A stretch of DNA of 64,000 nt from Steromphala cineraria (GCA_916613615.1 OU744726.1:58916987-58980986), one strand, 5' to 3'. Counted from the first letter of the stretch, positions 46,600 to 59,197 are shown. The notes: generated by a model from the sequence alone, not told the origin. Made by a program: numbers and translations.

Positions 46600-46660
46600 G
46601 ACCTCAAGAAACAATGGCCAATGACGTCAATAATAATCGGCTATGACGTCATTAGCCCTG
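46600..46660 (+). promoter_or_regulatory. Two CRE-like TGACGTCA octamers 14 bp apart
   Basis: Exact TGACGTCA at 46622-46629 and 46644-46651 in a GC-richer patch. This octamer is the CREB/ATF consensus. No promoter or gene is identifiable nearby, so activity is unproven. Confidence 0.35.
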
Positions 46661-48313
46661 ACCCTGATCGAGGCCGAACGGCCGAATGTAATTGATAAAA
46701 TATGTTTATTTTGGTGTAAAAATGGCTAGAAACGAGTTAAATTCGACATACTAGAAAAGTAATATATTAGCGCTAACCATCATGTATTTTGCAATAAAGT
46801 ATAGTTTTTCACTGAATTATTACAACGTCAAACAACTCAGCCTTCGGTCTACTCTATTTCTTAAACTAATTTATAAAGAAACACCAACGACTAAGAATAA
46901 TCTTAATAGTTCATAAGCCAAAACTATCTGATTTCATTCGTAAGAAGATGTTGTAATCCAATCTTATAGAAAAAGAAGTAAAGTACTATCATTTAAAAGC
47001 TTTATATATATTGTATCAATAATGGTAATACTAAACAACAACAAACTGATACACACTCATAGGCACATGTAACTGTACACCTATTATATGCGAGTACTTG
47101 AAAACGCATATATATTAGAATGATTTACGAGACACTAAAACACCTATATTTTATGTATTTCCCTTGATGAATGTTATGCTTATCATTATCATATTAATAG
47201 TGTAATCAGTATTTATTAAGGCCATCACATTTATCATGGTAAATAAATATGGTAAACACAAAGCAAAGATTTCATCAAAGTAACTTCGAGACGATAATCA
47301 ACTGGCATAACCCGTTAATTCATAAAGCCAGAAACGTGTTATAAAGAACTCATTAGATCTCGGCCCAACGAAAATATGTTAATCCATTTTTGATTAATAT
47401 ATTGAACATCTTTATCGATATCGAGCAAATCATTTTACATGTACGATCCAGGGCTGATTACTATAATTTTTAACATTTTTCAAGCATTCTGATCATTCAA
47501 TTAATATCGTGGTCGGAAATCCTAAAATATTGATAAATTATATTCTACCATTTTAACCATTATAAAGGCTTCAATGAAGGCGTACACTTTACAATCGCCT
47601 TTAGAGGGTCTTCTTAGTCTCATGAATCAAGCAAACGGTCAAATATTTTATCAATTTCGAGACATTTGGTTTTATAGTAAGCTGAAATATGAGCAAAATT
47701 TATTTTGATGTCTTCCATCAGATTAATAAAGCGATTGATACATTTTAATCCTGCAGTTCCATAATAATTACAAGAAAGGTTTGACTGACAGCTTCTGTTG
47801 AGTTGAATATAAACGATCTTTGCCATGCTGTCGAACAACTATTGACGTTCACATTAAATGATAGTTATTCTAAGTGCATTTGTGTTTACCGCATACATAA
47901 CTACCTCTGTTTCAAACACTTCACCCCCTAATTCAATAAAGTTGACATTTATAAGATGAAAAATTGGTAAGATAAACCCTTTCTAGATAGGACATTTCTA
48001 CTTTCGTACTGTCGTTCCTTTTTATATTATTATGTATTTTCAAATTATTGTTCAGAACGTCTTCTAATCCAATATGGTTCTGATAATTAAGACAAAGTTT
48101 ATAGAATTTTCATCTAAGATATTGGCAATCGCCTGTCTTGATAATTTCTAAAGACATTCCCCTCGGAATATCCAACCATTTGTATTTGATATACAAGTGT
48201 GTCATTGTACATCAAATACAAAAAAGTTTTTCTCTCATATTTTCATTATTTGAACCAAATGCTTAACTTTTCAAAACTTGTAAATATATGTATAACATGC
48301 CATGGACCTGTTT
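46661..48313. other. No feature recognised
   Basis: AT-rich DNA without a convincing frame or repeat. The 72-codon minus frame (47620-47838) has no motif. Confidence 0.4.
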
Positions 48314-48560
48314 CGGGACAGTAGCACGTTTTTAAGGTAAACAAGAGGATTTTGTGAGGAGGAAATTACAAGTGACCAATTTCAAGACAATGTTACTTAA
48401 TGATAATAACACTTTGAGAACAAACGTTACCTGTTGGTCGCAGTACGCAAAATTCGTTTCCCTTTCTCGACGATGAATAGGTGTTCATTGCAATGAGCTC
48501 CAACAAGTTTTGCTTGATATCAATTTTAATAATTTCTTCTGCTAATAATTGGGTAAAGTA
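48314..48560 (+). mobile_element. Probable ruin of a TTAA-MITE (copy 15)
   Basis: GGGACAGTAGCACGTTTTTA is a clear left TIR. After it, GTGACCAATTTCAAGACAAT resembles the GTTCCAATTGAAAGACAATG of intact copies, and AATAGGTGTTCATTGCAATG weakly resembles the AAAGGTGTTCACACAAAAAT region. No right TIR is found. The extent is approximate. Confidence 0.5.
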
Positions 48561-48973
48561 TATTATTTCACAGAGGCAGATCGAGCCAAGAAATGTTGAT
48601 CGAGCCTCAATCGTTCAACAATTTTTAAGCTTTGAGATGAACTGTTAAAAACAATTATTATATGAATGAACTATATCCGTCTTTCTGATTGGCCCACTTG
48701 GTCACATGACAGCATCGACGTCAAGCAATGTCAACTTGTGTGAAGCGCGAGAGGTTGATATAACAATCCAAGCACCTCCCGTAGCTAAAAATAGATTTGA
48801 GAATTACGTCTCGAACTCCGCACATCACATGTCACGTTTTTAATCAAGCAATAGGCATCGCTTCGTGACTGTGCTGAATTAGAGTTATGTCCCTTATAAT
48901 TTTAGCCATATTAGAGTGATGTCCCTTATTTGCACAGATGAAATGTGATTCAAGGACAGTTTTTCATATAATA

Positions 48974-49197
48974 AAACAATTATAGACCTCAGATTCGGTT
49001 GATCCAATGATTTGTCGACCTTGGACACGTGATATTCACCTCGGCGTTGCCTCGGTGAATATCACGTGTCCAAGGTCGACAAATCATTTGTCGACCTTGG
49101 ACACGTGATATTCACCTCGGCGTTGCCTCGGTGAATATCACGTGTCCAAGGTCGACAAATCATTGGATCAACCTCACTCGAAGTCAATAATTGTTCA
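48974..49197. repeat. Double palindrome: two tandem 84-bp hairpins within a 222-bp inverted repeat
   Basis: From 48997 to 49173 the sequence is perfectly self-complementary about 49085. Each half is itself a hairpin: arm ATGATTTGTCGACCTTGGAC... with 34-bp arms and a 13-nt centre (TCGGCGTTGCCTC), appearing twice in direct order. The outer flanks (CAATTATAGACCTCAGATTC and GAAGTCAATAATTG) extend the symmetry imperfectly. CACGTG E-boxes occur four times, once in each arm. A one-arm relative lies at 5990-6085. Confidence 0.95.
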
Positions 49198-49589
49198 ATA
49201 TGAACCTAAATACTTTAGAATTTAATGTTGGAATTGTACAACATGTAACCTCAATGTACATGGGCCTGAGGCCTCAGATGCATTAAACATCCTTTGACTT
49301 GACTAGACTTTGTAGATGACATAAAAGAAGTTTGAGGTGACCAAAGTAGATGAAAATCTCTCAACTTGATACGATAATGAGTCAGGAATTATTTCAGAGC
49401 AGCTCAACATCTGAAGTTTAGAATTTAATGTCCAGTGGAACTCGACATTAAACTAGCGAACATAGAACAACAGTAGGAGTTAAATGTAACGTATAGAGCT
49501 ACAAAATAAATACAGCTGAACATCCCTAACGGTCATACTGTGTAGAAGATAGTAACATGGTGAACCCGTTATACACACATTGAAGGACA
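49198..49589. other. No feature recognised
   Basis: No TIR, frame or RNA gene supported. Confidence 0.4.
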
Positions 49590-50170
49590 TTTACACAGAA
49601 GGAACAAGGTCTGTAATACTTGTATTGGAACCCTTTGGGAAATCGTTAACATTTACACAGGCATAGGAAAGCTCAATGAAACCGACGCCATATTTAATGG
49701 TGTTCATTACTTCACTTCATTTCAAGTCGTCTGATGAAACGCCATATTTGTTTTGTCAATGCCTAGAATTTTCAAGCCACCTTTTTTTTCATATATATCT
49801 TATTTTTATGATTGTTATTATTATTTGCTTGATTATTTTTCTAAATTATTATTCAAAGTGTAATTCTTCACAGGAACTATTATTGCAATACCGCCATGTT
49901 CGCAGAATCAAGTGTTAACATCTTATAGACGCAATCTTCTTTACCAGCAATTACTGTACTAACGTTCTTAATCCGTAACGTTGCCTTGATGTTATATTGT
50001 CTGCTGGGTGAATGATGTCAGGTACTAGACTTAAATTACCAGCGACAATTGTCTTTAAACTCTTATAAGTATGGTGTTGACTAGGGAGACAGACAGACAG
50101 AAGGTCGCTGAAACATCTTCACTTCATACTTATCAAATGTAGTCACAGTAGATGTAGACGTTGTCATTAC
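49590..50170 (+). repeat. Array landmark N, copy 2
   Basis: TACTTGTATTGGAACCCTTT, AACATTTACACAGG, AAGCTCAATGAA, AGTATGGTGTTGAC, GACAGACAGA and AGATGTAGACGTTGTCATTA match 18590-19135 in order. The 80-codon hydrophobic frame over it (49676-49918) is not open in the first copy. Confidence 0.8.
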
Positions 50171-50214
50171 CTTAACATTGTTTACCGCAGGGTAATGTCT
50201 ACATCACTCGGGCT

Positions 50215-50279
50215 TACATTATCTCCCCACAGAGGCTAACTCGGCTATGACTGAATAGCCTCTGTGGGGAGAGAATGTA
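50215..50279. repeat. 65-bp foldback, TACATTATCTCCCCACAGAG arms
   Basis: 24-nt arms with one mismatch (TACATTATCTCC against GGAGAGAATGTA) enclose a ~17-nt loop. This is the complete member of the family; half or decayed copies lie at 226-280 and 28717-28770. It lies just after landmark N. Confidence 0.9.
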
Positions 50280-51679
50280 GGGATACCGAATGCAGTTTTT
50301 TTACAGACCTTGTTCCAGATACCCTTTTCTAATAAGGAATTATTGTGAGGAGCATGTTTGTCATTTAGAAAAGTGTATATTAATGTAAATTGTAATTTAT
50401 CATTAATTCTTCAGTGAAAGCACAATAATCGCATGTATTTAATGATAAATTACAGTTTACATTAATAAAAGCAATCATTCTCAGTTCCAATGGTTAAAAT
50501 TTTGTAGCACAATTTTTATCCTACATATATTCAAATAACCATTACTTCTTTCTTTATCAGTTTCAGCCAATGAAATTTCAATATGCAATGAACTATAGCT
50601 AAAATCAAATGCCTCAAACTGCGTCTTTATTTCTGGATGCCAGTATTTAATTTACTGCTTATACATTAACGAGCTTGATAGATACTTAGTAGTTAGGTAG
50701 GTTATTTCAGACATGACATTTATCAGATTCGAAACCGTTGATGAAGCAGGATGTTAACTTACAATATATGAATTCTGAGAACATTTAGTTAGCCGTGAAT
50801 GCAATGTTATTTGTTATACGAAAGAGAAAAGGAAACTTGAACTAACATTTAGTCCTTTACTAATATTATTATTTTAATTTTTAAAAATAAATAAAAAGGA
50901 GCCCTAAAGCTGAGGCATCTAGACTTGCCACTATTTCTAGACTTAAGAAGGTTTTTTTAATTCTCTTTTGCTTTAGGGTCTGGACAACATACTAGAGGAA
51001 ACTGGACGATTATGTTTATTATGAATCAATGCAATGATTAAGTGGATTGGCTTTGGTTTATATGACAAAGAAATTGGCGATGAATAACATATCTGGTCAG
51101 TACCGCCTATATTTGGTATGTCATCATGATAGAATGACAACGCTTCTGTTGACCAAAGTGCTTTATCTAATTACTTCCAGTCTCTAATTTCAGTTCAGAG
51201 TTGATCTATTATTTACTTTGAAAGATTTGGGGGTTTTAGTTATGCGACGTACTTCTTGAGAACATGATCCAAATAAACAGTTCCTCATTACATCATTACA
51301 GAAAACAGAACTTTAACTGAACATGGCATGATCGTGCAAGTTGTTACAGAAAAGGAGCAACTGTAGCATAATGTCAAAAAGAGAGCAAATAAAAGCTTCA
51401 ACATGTTTTCTGAAGTGAAAATGAACCTTACACCCCTAAAAAATATAAGTAGATTATCACCTTCACAGCGAAGAGAATGTGAAGTGTGTGATAAAGGAGA
51501 TGTGAAAACCAAAACACATCATATATCAATATCATGCACTATATATGATGTTCATGTTAAGTATTTATTTATTTGAGTTATGCTTAATTTACTCATCCTG
51601 CATAATTCTTCACAAAGAAACATAGCTTTTCTGGTGTAAAACTGCAATGCGACTCCTATACTTTCGTACATATATATGA
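50280..51679. other. No gene recognised
   Basis: AT-rich DNA. A pair of inverted words, AATGTAAATTGTAATTTATC (about 50383) and GATAAATTACAGTTTACATT (about 50444), forms a ~20-bp hairpin. The minus frame at 51288-51512 has no motif. Confidence 0.45.
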
Positions 51680-52526
51680 TGTAGGTTGAATGATTTGACA
51701 AAGTTTATTACAAAAAGATTATGAGCTGGTGATATTAAGTGAGTGGTGACAAGTAGTTATTCAATTTTAGCATACAGATATCAGTTCAGGTGTAGAAGTA
51801 AGATTTTTGTAAAGTTAAAATAAACTTTCTTGTATCTCAAAGTGAACTACTGGAAATATTACAATGTAGTAAATAAACTGCAAACCGTAATTTGAGGAAA
51901 GGCACCTAAGAAATTCAAATTAAATGTTAAAAGAGTAGAACAAAGGTTTAAAAACCACTCTTTATAGGAACGGGATATGTTGAACGAAAGTTAAACTTGA
52001 AAACAAGGAAGTCTGTTGATGTCATTCAGAAAAAAATTGTACCTAATTTTTATTTATGATCTCATTGTAAAATGAATTGACCGTCTTTGAAACGAAATTG
52101 TCCTTAAATTACTTCTTTATTATTTAAAAACAATAACACATTATTCCTTCTTGGAATAACAGAAAACACATCATTTATCTTTCAGTAACACAATATGTTT
52201 GCTGTATTAAGAAATGTAGAAAAGGGAAACATAACAAATGCCCTGAGAAAGAGCTATAATGAAGCATTGCATTTATTCAAATTTAGTATTAGACAGTTTA
52301 AGGCTTCTGGTAGAATGGTGGTCAAACTCGACTTTAACAAGACAATACAAAAGAAACAGAAGACATTTAACTGTAATTATGCCTCACTTAATTCGTAATT
52401 CAATTAAGATTTAACATTATAAGTCTCTGTTTTACCTTTTGCTAAATTTTTGTCTTCAAAGAATGATGGATATTTAAGTTTTTGATCCAATTCAGTTGTC
52501 TATATTTCTGAGGCTCCTGTAAACAT
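51680..52526 (+). repeat. Duplicated block V, copy B (MITE-free)
   Basis: Colinear with 31090-32430. It lacks MITE copy 6: a single TTAA at 52298-52301 marks the empty site. It also lacks the 108-bp tandem duplication. The 67-codon frame 52195-52398 spans the empty site and is interrupted in copy A. Confidence 0.92.
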
Positions 52527-52738
52527 CAGTCTAAGTAAACCTAGCCTCACTATTATCCGTTACACTGCTATACTGAGTCTAGAAAGGTCTGGTTGAGGGT
52601 CGCGTCAGCCGACCTTTCTGCGACCTATGACCCTCCAACGTTATACGTGTGAAGGCAGACTATTGTATCTTGGTAAGATCAGTTCTGATTGGTCAACCTG
52701 GTCACGTGGGCTGACGTGACTCTCAACCAAGCCTTTAT
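52527..52738. mobile_element. Rearranged copy of the 222-bp TIR element at the duplication junction
   Basis: Starts like copies A and B (CAGTCTAAGTAAACCTAGCC through GAGGGTCGCGTCAGCCGAC). The sequence between the inner inverted repeats then runs in the opposite direction (CTTTCTGCGACCTATGACCC ... GAATT/GTTCTGATTGGTCAA). The right end is lost at about 52735, where sequence equivalent to 33983 begins. It therefore sits exactly where the duplicate skips about 32430-33982 of copy A. Confidence 0.85.
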
Positions 52739-52914
52739 TAAGGCAGTTTGCAACAGTAAAATATTACTCGGTTAGAAATGTGATTACTATAGATTATATA
52801 TTATAGATGACCCGTTCTTGATTGGAAGTAATCTAACAGCTGCTTACAGCAGAGTAAGCTTCCTCACCTTCCAACTTAATATTGTAAAATAGTATGTTTA
52901 TTAGTAGGGCTGGA

Positions 52915-53327
52915 TATTGCACCAAATTTCGTGTTGCGATATATTGCAATATACAGATCATGTATTGCAAAAATATTGCAATATACATTGAAAAAAATCG
53001 TTAATCAACTTTTTATACTTTTTATGCAGTTTAGAGATTATAATTTGATAAAAAGCATTCTAAATGTTTGAAGAAAGAGACTAATACTCAAAAAGAGAAG
53101 ATTTGAAGGTTAATGGCATGTAACTTTCAAAATGTTTAATATCTCGTTTTGAACAATTCAATACATATTACTACATATTTGACACACTTAAGCATTTTCT
53201 TTCACCTTTAGTATTTAATTGTGCCTCTAACAAGATATTTGAATGAATTTGAAATAATATTGCCGTAATCGTATTGTACAATCTGTATTGCAATATAATG
53301 GTATTGCGATAATATTGCACAGCCCTA
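52915..53327. mobile_element. hAT-like MITE, copy B
   Basis: TAGGGCTGGATATTGCACC ... TTGCACAGCCCTA, with flanking TTTATTAG (52907-52914) and CTTATTAG (53328-53335), seven of eight bases equal. It is the duplicate of 34148-34569. The better-preserved target duplication supports the hAT assignment. Confidence 0.85.
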
Positions 53328-54069
53328 CTTATTAGTAAATAGTGTAGTAAATGTTAACAAGTATCCGTCCTACTCCATGAACTAATTTGGTGTTGATAAC
53401 TGCAGCACACAGTCAAAATGGAGAGACTAAATTTAAAAAGATTAATTCAATTATTTTCTTTTTAAATTTTTACAACGTATCTAACAAATTAAACAAAATT
53501 TAGGCACACCACACACCTTTATCTGTCTTTATGTGATGTGTAAACTTACATAACAAAAAAAACCCCAGAACAATGCACAGCACAAACATTTTAATATGAC
53601 TACTGTCCATATGGATGAGAATATCATATATTTTGTGAGTGAATATGAATATCTGTTGAAACAAAGATATGATGAATATGAGATCAGAATTCTATTATTT
53701 AAAGGAAAAGGTATCCAATTACCCTCAAAGTATCAAGATAATATGTTCAAGCCTCATTACTATATGTAAAACAGTGTCATTCTGTATGCCATGTCGAAAC
53801 TAAGAAGATAATTATAGGAGACAAGAGATAACTAAAAAGTAATGATAATACTGGCAATACATACATGTACATAAACATGACATTGATTATGCATAACAAA
53901 GATTCTATAATTTTCAAGCCTAATGTCAAGATATAGAATAGTTGACGAAACAATGAATAACAAGGAATAAGAAATTGAAAAGTGATAAAGAAAAAAGATA
54001 AGTCCTAAATATTAATACAATATCCAGGTCAAGATATGGACATTCTCCTGAAGTGTCAATGCAACAAAT

Positions 54070-54500
54070 AGCCTCGACAAGTCCGTGAGGAGACATGATT
54101 TACTTGTCATTATACATATTTATTCATTGATGAGACATTCATCACACGAAATGGACACATCCAGTCTCTTGACAGTCATTTCCCTTCTAACTAGACCAAC
54201 GTATGCATCAAGAGGATACTTTTGACATTGCTTTCGTATGGACGGTCCATCTTGGAATCGTCCATCAAATTGAGAATGCTGTCTAATAGGCTTTACTTAT
54301 TTGTCTGGTCATCAAGAGGATACTATTGTCATAGCTAGAGTATTGACAGTCCATCTTGGCATCGTCCGTCAAATGAGAATGCTGTGTAATAGGTTTTACT
54401 TATTTGCCTGGTCATCAGTGACACTCTGGAATAAGAAAGGCAATCCGACCTGTGAGATCAATGACGGGATGTCTAGCAAACAACTGTTTATCAATACAAA
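54070..54500 (+). repeat. Array landmark M, copy 5 (interrupted by MITE copy 12)
   Basis: Near-identical to M3 at 37325-37750, including the 104-bp internal tandem duplication (CATCAAGAGGATACT at 54206 and 54310). MITE copy 12 is inserted just after it. Confidence 0.9.
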
Positions 54501-54502
54501 TT

Positions 54503-54867
54503 ATAAAGGGGCAGTAGCACGTTTTTATGGGGAATATAAGGTGATGTCAAGAAAATGAAAATAAATGGTTCCAATTGAAAGACAATGTATCTAAACTAAA
54601 TGGAGCAGTAATAATTCAAATATATTATGTAAAGTTTAGCCATGCGATTCCTTTTTCTTACACAAAATGAATTAAAGGTGTTCACACAAAAATGGCTGCC
54701 AATGGATTTTATGTGAATCTTCATACTTTGTCCTCTGACTATGGCTGATTGGCTTGTGTAATGAGATTTATGACACTATCAACATAATACATTTAGCATT
54801 AACATACAATAATCAGTGAAAATTTTGAAATATAAAATTATCAAAAAACGTGCTACTGCCCCTTTAA
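54503..54867 (+). mobile_element. TTAA-MITE copy 12 (empty site known at 37760-37763)
   Basis: The TIRs are AGGGGCAGTAGCACGTTTTT and AAAAACGTGCTACTGCCCCT; the right border is TTAA (54864-54867) and the left border has become ATAA. The core AAAATGGCTGCCAATGGA is on the plus strand. The duplicate at 37751-37770 reads ATCTTTTAAACATCAAC without the element, so it is an insertion after the duplication or an excision in A. Confidence 0.95.
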
Positions 54868-56116
54868 ACATCAACTACCCTCGACCTTACCACTTCTCGA
54901 TTTTCGTTCAAAATCTAAGCTGGACTTAATTTTTTTTAATTTGTCCAATAAACACCTTTTATTACCCTTTCATTTAGACAGCGTAATTATCGGCTGTGAA
55001 AAACCCACCTGGGTTAGGTGCCATAAAACTCGCGCGGGTGTGACGTAATAAACATACTATACAGAGTAACGCATCATATTTCAACTGAAATACCGCCAAA
55101 ATAATTGTTCAATTGCCATTGATGTGGATATTTTTTACACCAAATGCTTAGTAGTGTTACGTCGTCAAATGATTTATCTAACTGAGTGGAAAACATTTCC
55201 TGAAAATCGTTAATTATCATTTTTTCCCCTGTGTTATTGTTACGATAGATGTATAGATAACGAGGCTGATTCTGTTTATGACGTCACAAAATGGGGGCGT
55301 GACCAGTCATGGATTCATTGTTTGTTGTCAGATAGGTCTAAGCGGCCCATCAAAAGTGGCTTTCAAAAAGGCTGTCATTACCAAACTAAACATATTTGAG
55401 TAGCGACCTTTAACGCACTATACAATATTGTAATCAGACTTTCTATATTCCAAAGAAAATAGTGAAATATATTTGTGGTTATGTGAACTTTAGCAGGTTC
55501 CATGCCATAGCAGGTTTGTAACCAAAATGTTTAACAAGCAAATCAATAACTATGTGAAAAGAGAATTGGACTAGCAGATGTGCGCCCAAACTGCTATTTG
55601 GTTTTCATGATAATTATATGTATTTTCCCTAGAAAATTGCCACTGTGTATTAGATTTTAATGTAGTAGTTGAAAATACATCAGAATAACAATGCAACAAT
55701 TTTCATTGTGACAGTTTCAAGGAATGTACATAGAAAATAATAAGATTTTCCTAAATTCAAATCATTCAAATATTTCGTATTTGTGTGATTACTTAATAAC
55801 TCTGATCGTTACAAAATGCAAACTTCATGTTGGTCGCAAACTATTTTTCTCATTAAATAGGATAACACTCAAACAAACTGAACCCCATTGATTGAGGGTA
55901 AGAAAACTGGAATATATAACAGAGGTGAAATAGGCAGTAAAATAGAACCAGTTTTTAATCTGCAGCAATTGATTGTTTGTGTGAGTTATCAAATGACTTT
56001 TGTAACATTGGTTACGGTCCATTATCCACAACAATCTGTTCGATGACGTTGGTTTTCTAGATTGTTTATTATGATTAACAAATGTTCAGTCTGTTTACAC
56101 ATATTGAGGAATACTG
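54868..56116. other. No gene recognised; CRE-like octamer
   Basis: Duplicate of 37764-39001. TGACGTCA is at 55279-55286. There is an extra ~55-bp stretch (about 55196-55250) relative to copy A. Confidence 0.45.
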
Positions 56117-56338
56117 CAGTCTAAGTAAACCTAGCCTCAATATTACCCGTTTCACTCCTATATTGAGTCTAGAAAGGCCTAATAGAGGGTGGCCTCAGCC
56201 GACGTATCGAATTGACCAATCAGAACTTACCATTCTTAGCCACAATCGTCTGCCGTCGCACTTATAACCTTGGAGGGTCATAGGTCGCCGAAAGGTCGGC
56301 TGACGCGATATTTATTGAACCTACGTTTACTAAGACTG
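56117..56338. mobile_element. 222-bp TIR element, copy B
   Basis: CAGTCTAAGTAAACCTAGCC at the left end; the right end reads TTTACTAAGACTG with small changes. The flanking AGGAATACTG (56107-56116) and AAGAATACTG (56339-56348) are the 10-bp target duplication with one mismatch. The length equals that of copy A. Confidence 0.9.
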
Positions 56339-56801
56339 AAGAATACTGATGTATACAGTTTTAATTGATGTAATTGGTACAATCTGATAACTGCTACTGA
56401 AGAGAAATGCAATAAGTCAAACTTGTTTTTTTGTTTCATTTATCAAGCTACCCATTAATTCAATAATCAACGAAGAGATATATACTTATGTCACTTTCTC
56501 TTCCAGGATATCTAAATCAAAAACATCTATGCAATTATTTTCGTCTAAAATTACATGTTTGTGATTTATGAATTTAAACATTTGATTTCTAAAATCTGCA
56601 TTTTTTTCCAATTCCACTCACACGTATTTGATTTGCCATTGATCCAACAATTAAAATGTTGCTTTCATGTACCAAGCATTGTTAACCCACGCGTTTAGAC
56701 AATAATATCAACTTTAACATATATTGTGATGACATTCCTTGTCATAGTTCGTACACAATTTCTTTTAGGATTTAAAATTGTAATTTTGAGAAACAGAAGC
56801 C

Positions 56802-57154
56802 TCAAAAGGAGCAGTGGCACGTTTTTTGAAAATTTATATTTTCAATTTCTCACTGATAATTATACGATAATGCTAAATGTATCATTTAAATAGTTTCAAA
56901 AATCTCATTACACAAACCAATTATCCATAGTCTAAGAACAAGTTATTAAGATTCACATGAGGTCCATTGGCGGCCATTTTTGTGTGAACACCTTTAATTC
57001 ATTTTGTGTAGGAAAAGAAATCGCATGGCTGACCTTCACATAAAATATTTGATTCATTACTGCTTTACTTTGTTTAAATACATTGTCTTTCGATTGGAAC
57101 CATTTATTTTCATTTTCTTGTCATCACATCATATTCCCCCTACTTATCCTTTAA
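56802..57154 (-). mobile_element. TTAA-MITE copy 13 (duplicate of copy 10)
   Basis: Same eroded ends as copy 10 (AAAAGGAGCAGTGGCACGTT; CCCCCTACTTATCCTTTAA). The core CCATTGGCGGCCATTTTT is kept. Its left TIR is closer to consensus than in copy 10 (GGAGCAGTGGCACG against GTATCTGTGGCACG). Confidence 0.9.
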
Positions 57155-57304
57155 GCTAAAGGAAATGAAATTCCTTTCGTACGCAAAACAGGAATAAAAC
57201 CTTTTCCCGCCAAAATATCACTGTATTTTGTACATAAAGGAAACCAACCCTTTTTGAAGATATGTGCTAGAATTCTTTTGATAAATCTATGTTAATTTTT
57301 GTAT

Positions 57305-57565
57305 GGCTTCCGTGGCATGGTTATTTTACGTAGTATCTCTGTGAAGGTCATTTTCTTTGTAACAAACAGGGAGGCTTCCTTCTGGAGCAGTGACCGTTTA
57401 CTACAACGCTTGACTAGCTCCATTGAAAGAAATATTCTGACTTAACCAAGCTTGCTTCGTTAAATATCAAATGTAATTGCCATATAGAAGCACGAGAACA
57501 AGGGTGTATTAGTAACGACTGACATGGTTCAATTTAAATACAATTTTTCTGTCGTTATGAATTTG
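57305..57565 (+). repeat. Array landmark O, copy 3
   Basis: Near-identical to 40195-40470: GGCTTCCGTGGCATGGTTAT, CAACGCTTGACTAGCTCCAT and AACGACTGACATGGTTCAAT. Confidence 0.82.
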
Positions 57566-57960
57566 ATTGTATTCCTTTATGGATAAAATGCCGGTGTAAC
57601 ATGCCCCGAGTTTGTTAATATTCAGTTGCGTGAAAGATTTAAAGATAACACGCCATGTTTGCTTGAATTAAATTGAGGTTGATAAAAACAATTCAAATTA
57701 AAGAAAACATTCGTCTGATAGCACGAGCTGAATGAATTTTTGAAATGTTTGAAAAATTTTCTTGGCTTCAGATGACAAACTGCTGTGGACAACTTCATAT
57801 AACATTCATATGGTCAAATCATTTGCATTTGATCATAAACAATTATCTACTGGGACAACTTTAGAGACAGAAACTCCCGCCGTTAAACTACCTATTTTTA
57901 AAGGTGAATTATTACATTCAGCAAGATAATCAAACCATAGATAATGATACTCTTACATTT

Positions 57961-58858
57961 TACACTCAGGAGCAAAAGAAACGATACCAACTTTTCAAAA
58001 GAGTACAAAACAAAATCCTGTCGTAAATGAAACTCGACTACGAATCCTATTGTTAGACCTATATGTTGTGAATAAGAACTCACATTTTTAAACATCAGAG
58101 TATGATACTATTAATTGTATGACCGTTTAAATACACCAGGTGTCCTAAAACAGCTTTTTGAATTTTATGTTTGGTCATTATCTTTGAAATTGGAATGAAA
58201 AATATCAATCTAATGGATTTGATACACTAAAGATGTTAACAATATAAAAACCCTTGATAGATATTAGTTTTCATCTTGGCTGTTAGTTGGTATAAAAACA
58301 AGAAAAAGGGCCTTTTTTTCACTATCCTATCTCGTTTAGTTATACAGATTGTTAAACGGTGTTTTTAGAAAAGGTGGGTTTTTCAGAATTGCTAACGAAT
58401 CTTGCTTTGAAATTAAAAACTTAGTTCTTGGTTCTCTTTCACTCGTAGCTTAAAGGGGCAGTAGCACGTTTTTTGACAATTTTACATTTTCAATTGATCA
58501 CTGATAATTGAATGTTAATGCTAAATGTATTATTTTGATAGTGTCAAAAATCTCATAATACAAACCAATCATCCATAGTCAGAGAACAAATCATAAAGAT
58601 TCACATAAAGTTCATTGGCCGCCATTTGTGTGTGAACATAATTTATTTTGGGTAAGTAAATAAAATCGCATGGCTGAAATTTTTAATTTTATAATTCATT
58701 TATTACTGATACATTTAGTTTACTTACATTTTCTTTCAATTAGAACCATTTATATCCATTATCTTGACATCACCTTATATTCACCCCAAAAACGTGCTAC
58801 TGCCCCTTTAATCTGTTATGCATTTTATATGGTATCGTTTCTTTTGCCCTTGAGTGTA
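57961..58858. mobile_element. TIR element with AAAAGAAACGATACC ends, copy B (hosts MITE copy 14)
   Basis: Left TACACTCAGGAGCAAAAGAA-ACGATACC; right GGTATCGTTTCTTTTGCCCT-TGAGTGTA. It is 898 bp, of which ~360 bp is the inserted MITE, so the host element is about 540 bp, close to the 577-bp relative at 28783. Confidence 0.68.
58450..58811 (-). mobile_element. TTAA-MITE copy 14 (duplicate of copy 11)
   Basis: TTAA at both ends, TIRs intact, core CATTGGCCGCCATTTG. It is shared with copy 11 at the equivalent place. A 10-bp stretch (CACCTTTAATT region) is shortened to AACATAATTT. Confidence 0.95.
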
Positions 58859-58924
58859 GATACAATATATCCCAAACATGCTATTTGAGAAAATTCAAAT
58901 TCTAAAATATGTGACCCATCTTTC

Positions 58925-59165
58925 CTTAAAGATGAAGGGTGATGTCAATTATATCGCAATTCTATTCATAACCCATGAATTGCAGGAAAGAAAACTCTTG
59001 AAATATTGATATATCTCTTTAGATGTTGTAATTAGGTTAACTCGTGTTAAATACTTGACAACGTTATCATTGTAGGTCACTCACCAGCAAAGTGTGAAAG
59101 TACTAATTTGTGTAGAATCAGTAATTGGGATGATCGATTAATTGTTTTCCTTAATAAATGTTTAA
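58925..59165 (+). repeat. Array landmark Q, copy 4
   Basis: Near-identical to 41805-42040 (GGTGATGTCAATTATATCGC, CATGAATTGCAGGAAAGAAA and CAAAGTGTGAAAGTACTAAT). Confidence 0.82.
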
Positions 59166-59197
59166 TTCTGGGAAGCAGTAAGGGATTACATTAAACA

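Noticed and set aside
49676..49918. 80-codon hydrophobic frame as a membrane protein
   Set aside because: The hydrophobicity comes from T-rich sequence and the frame is not open in the paralogous landmark N at 18.6-19.1 kb.
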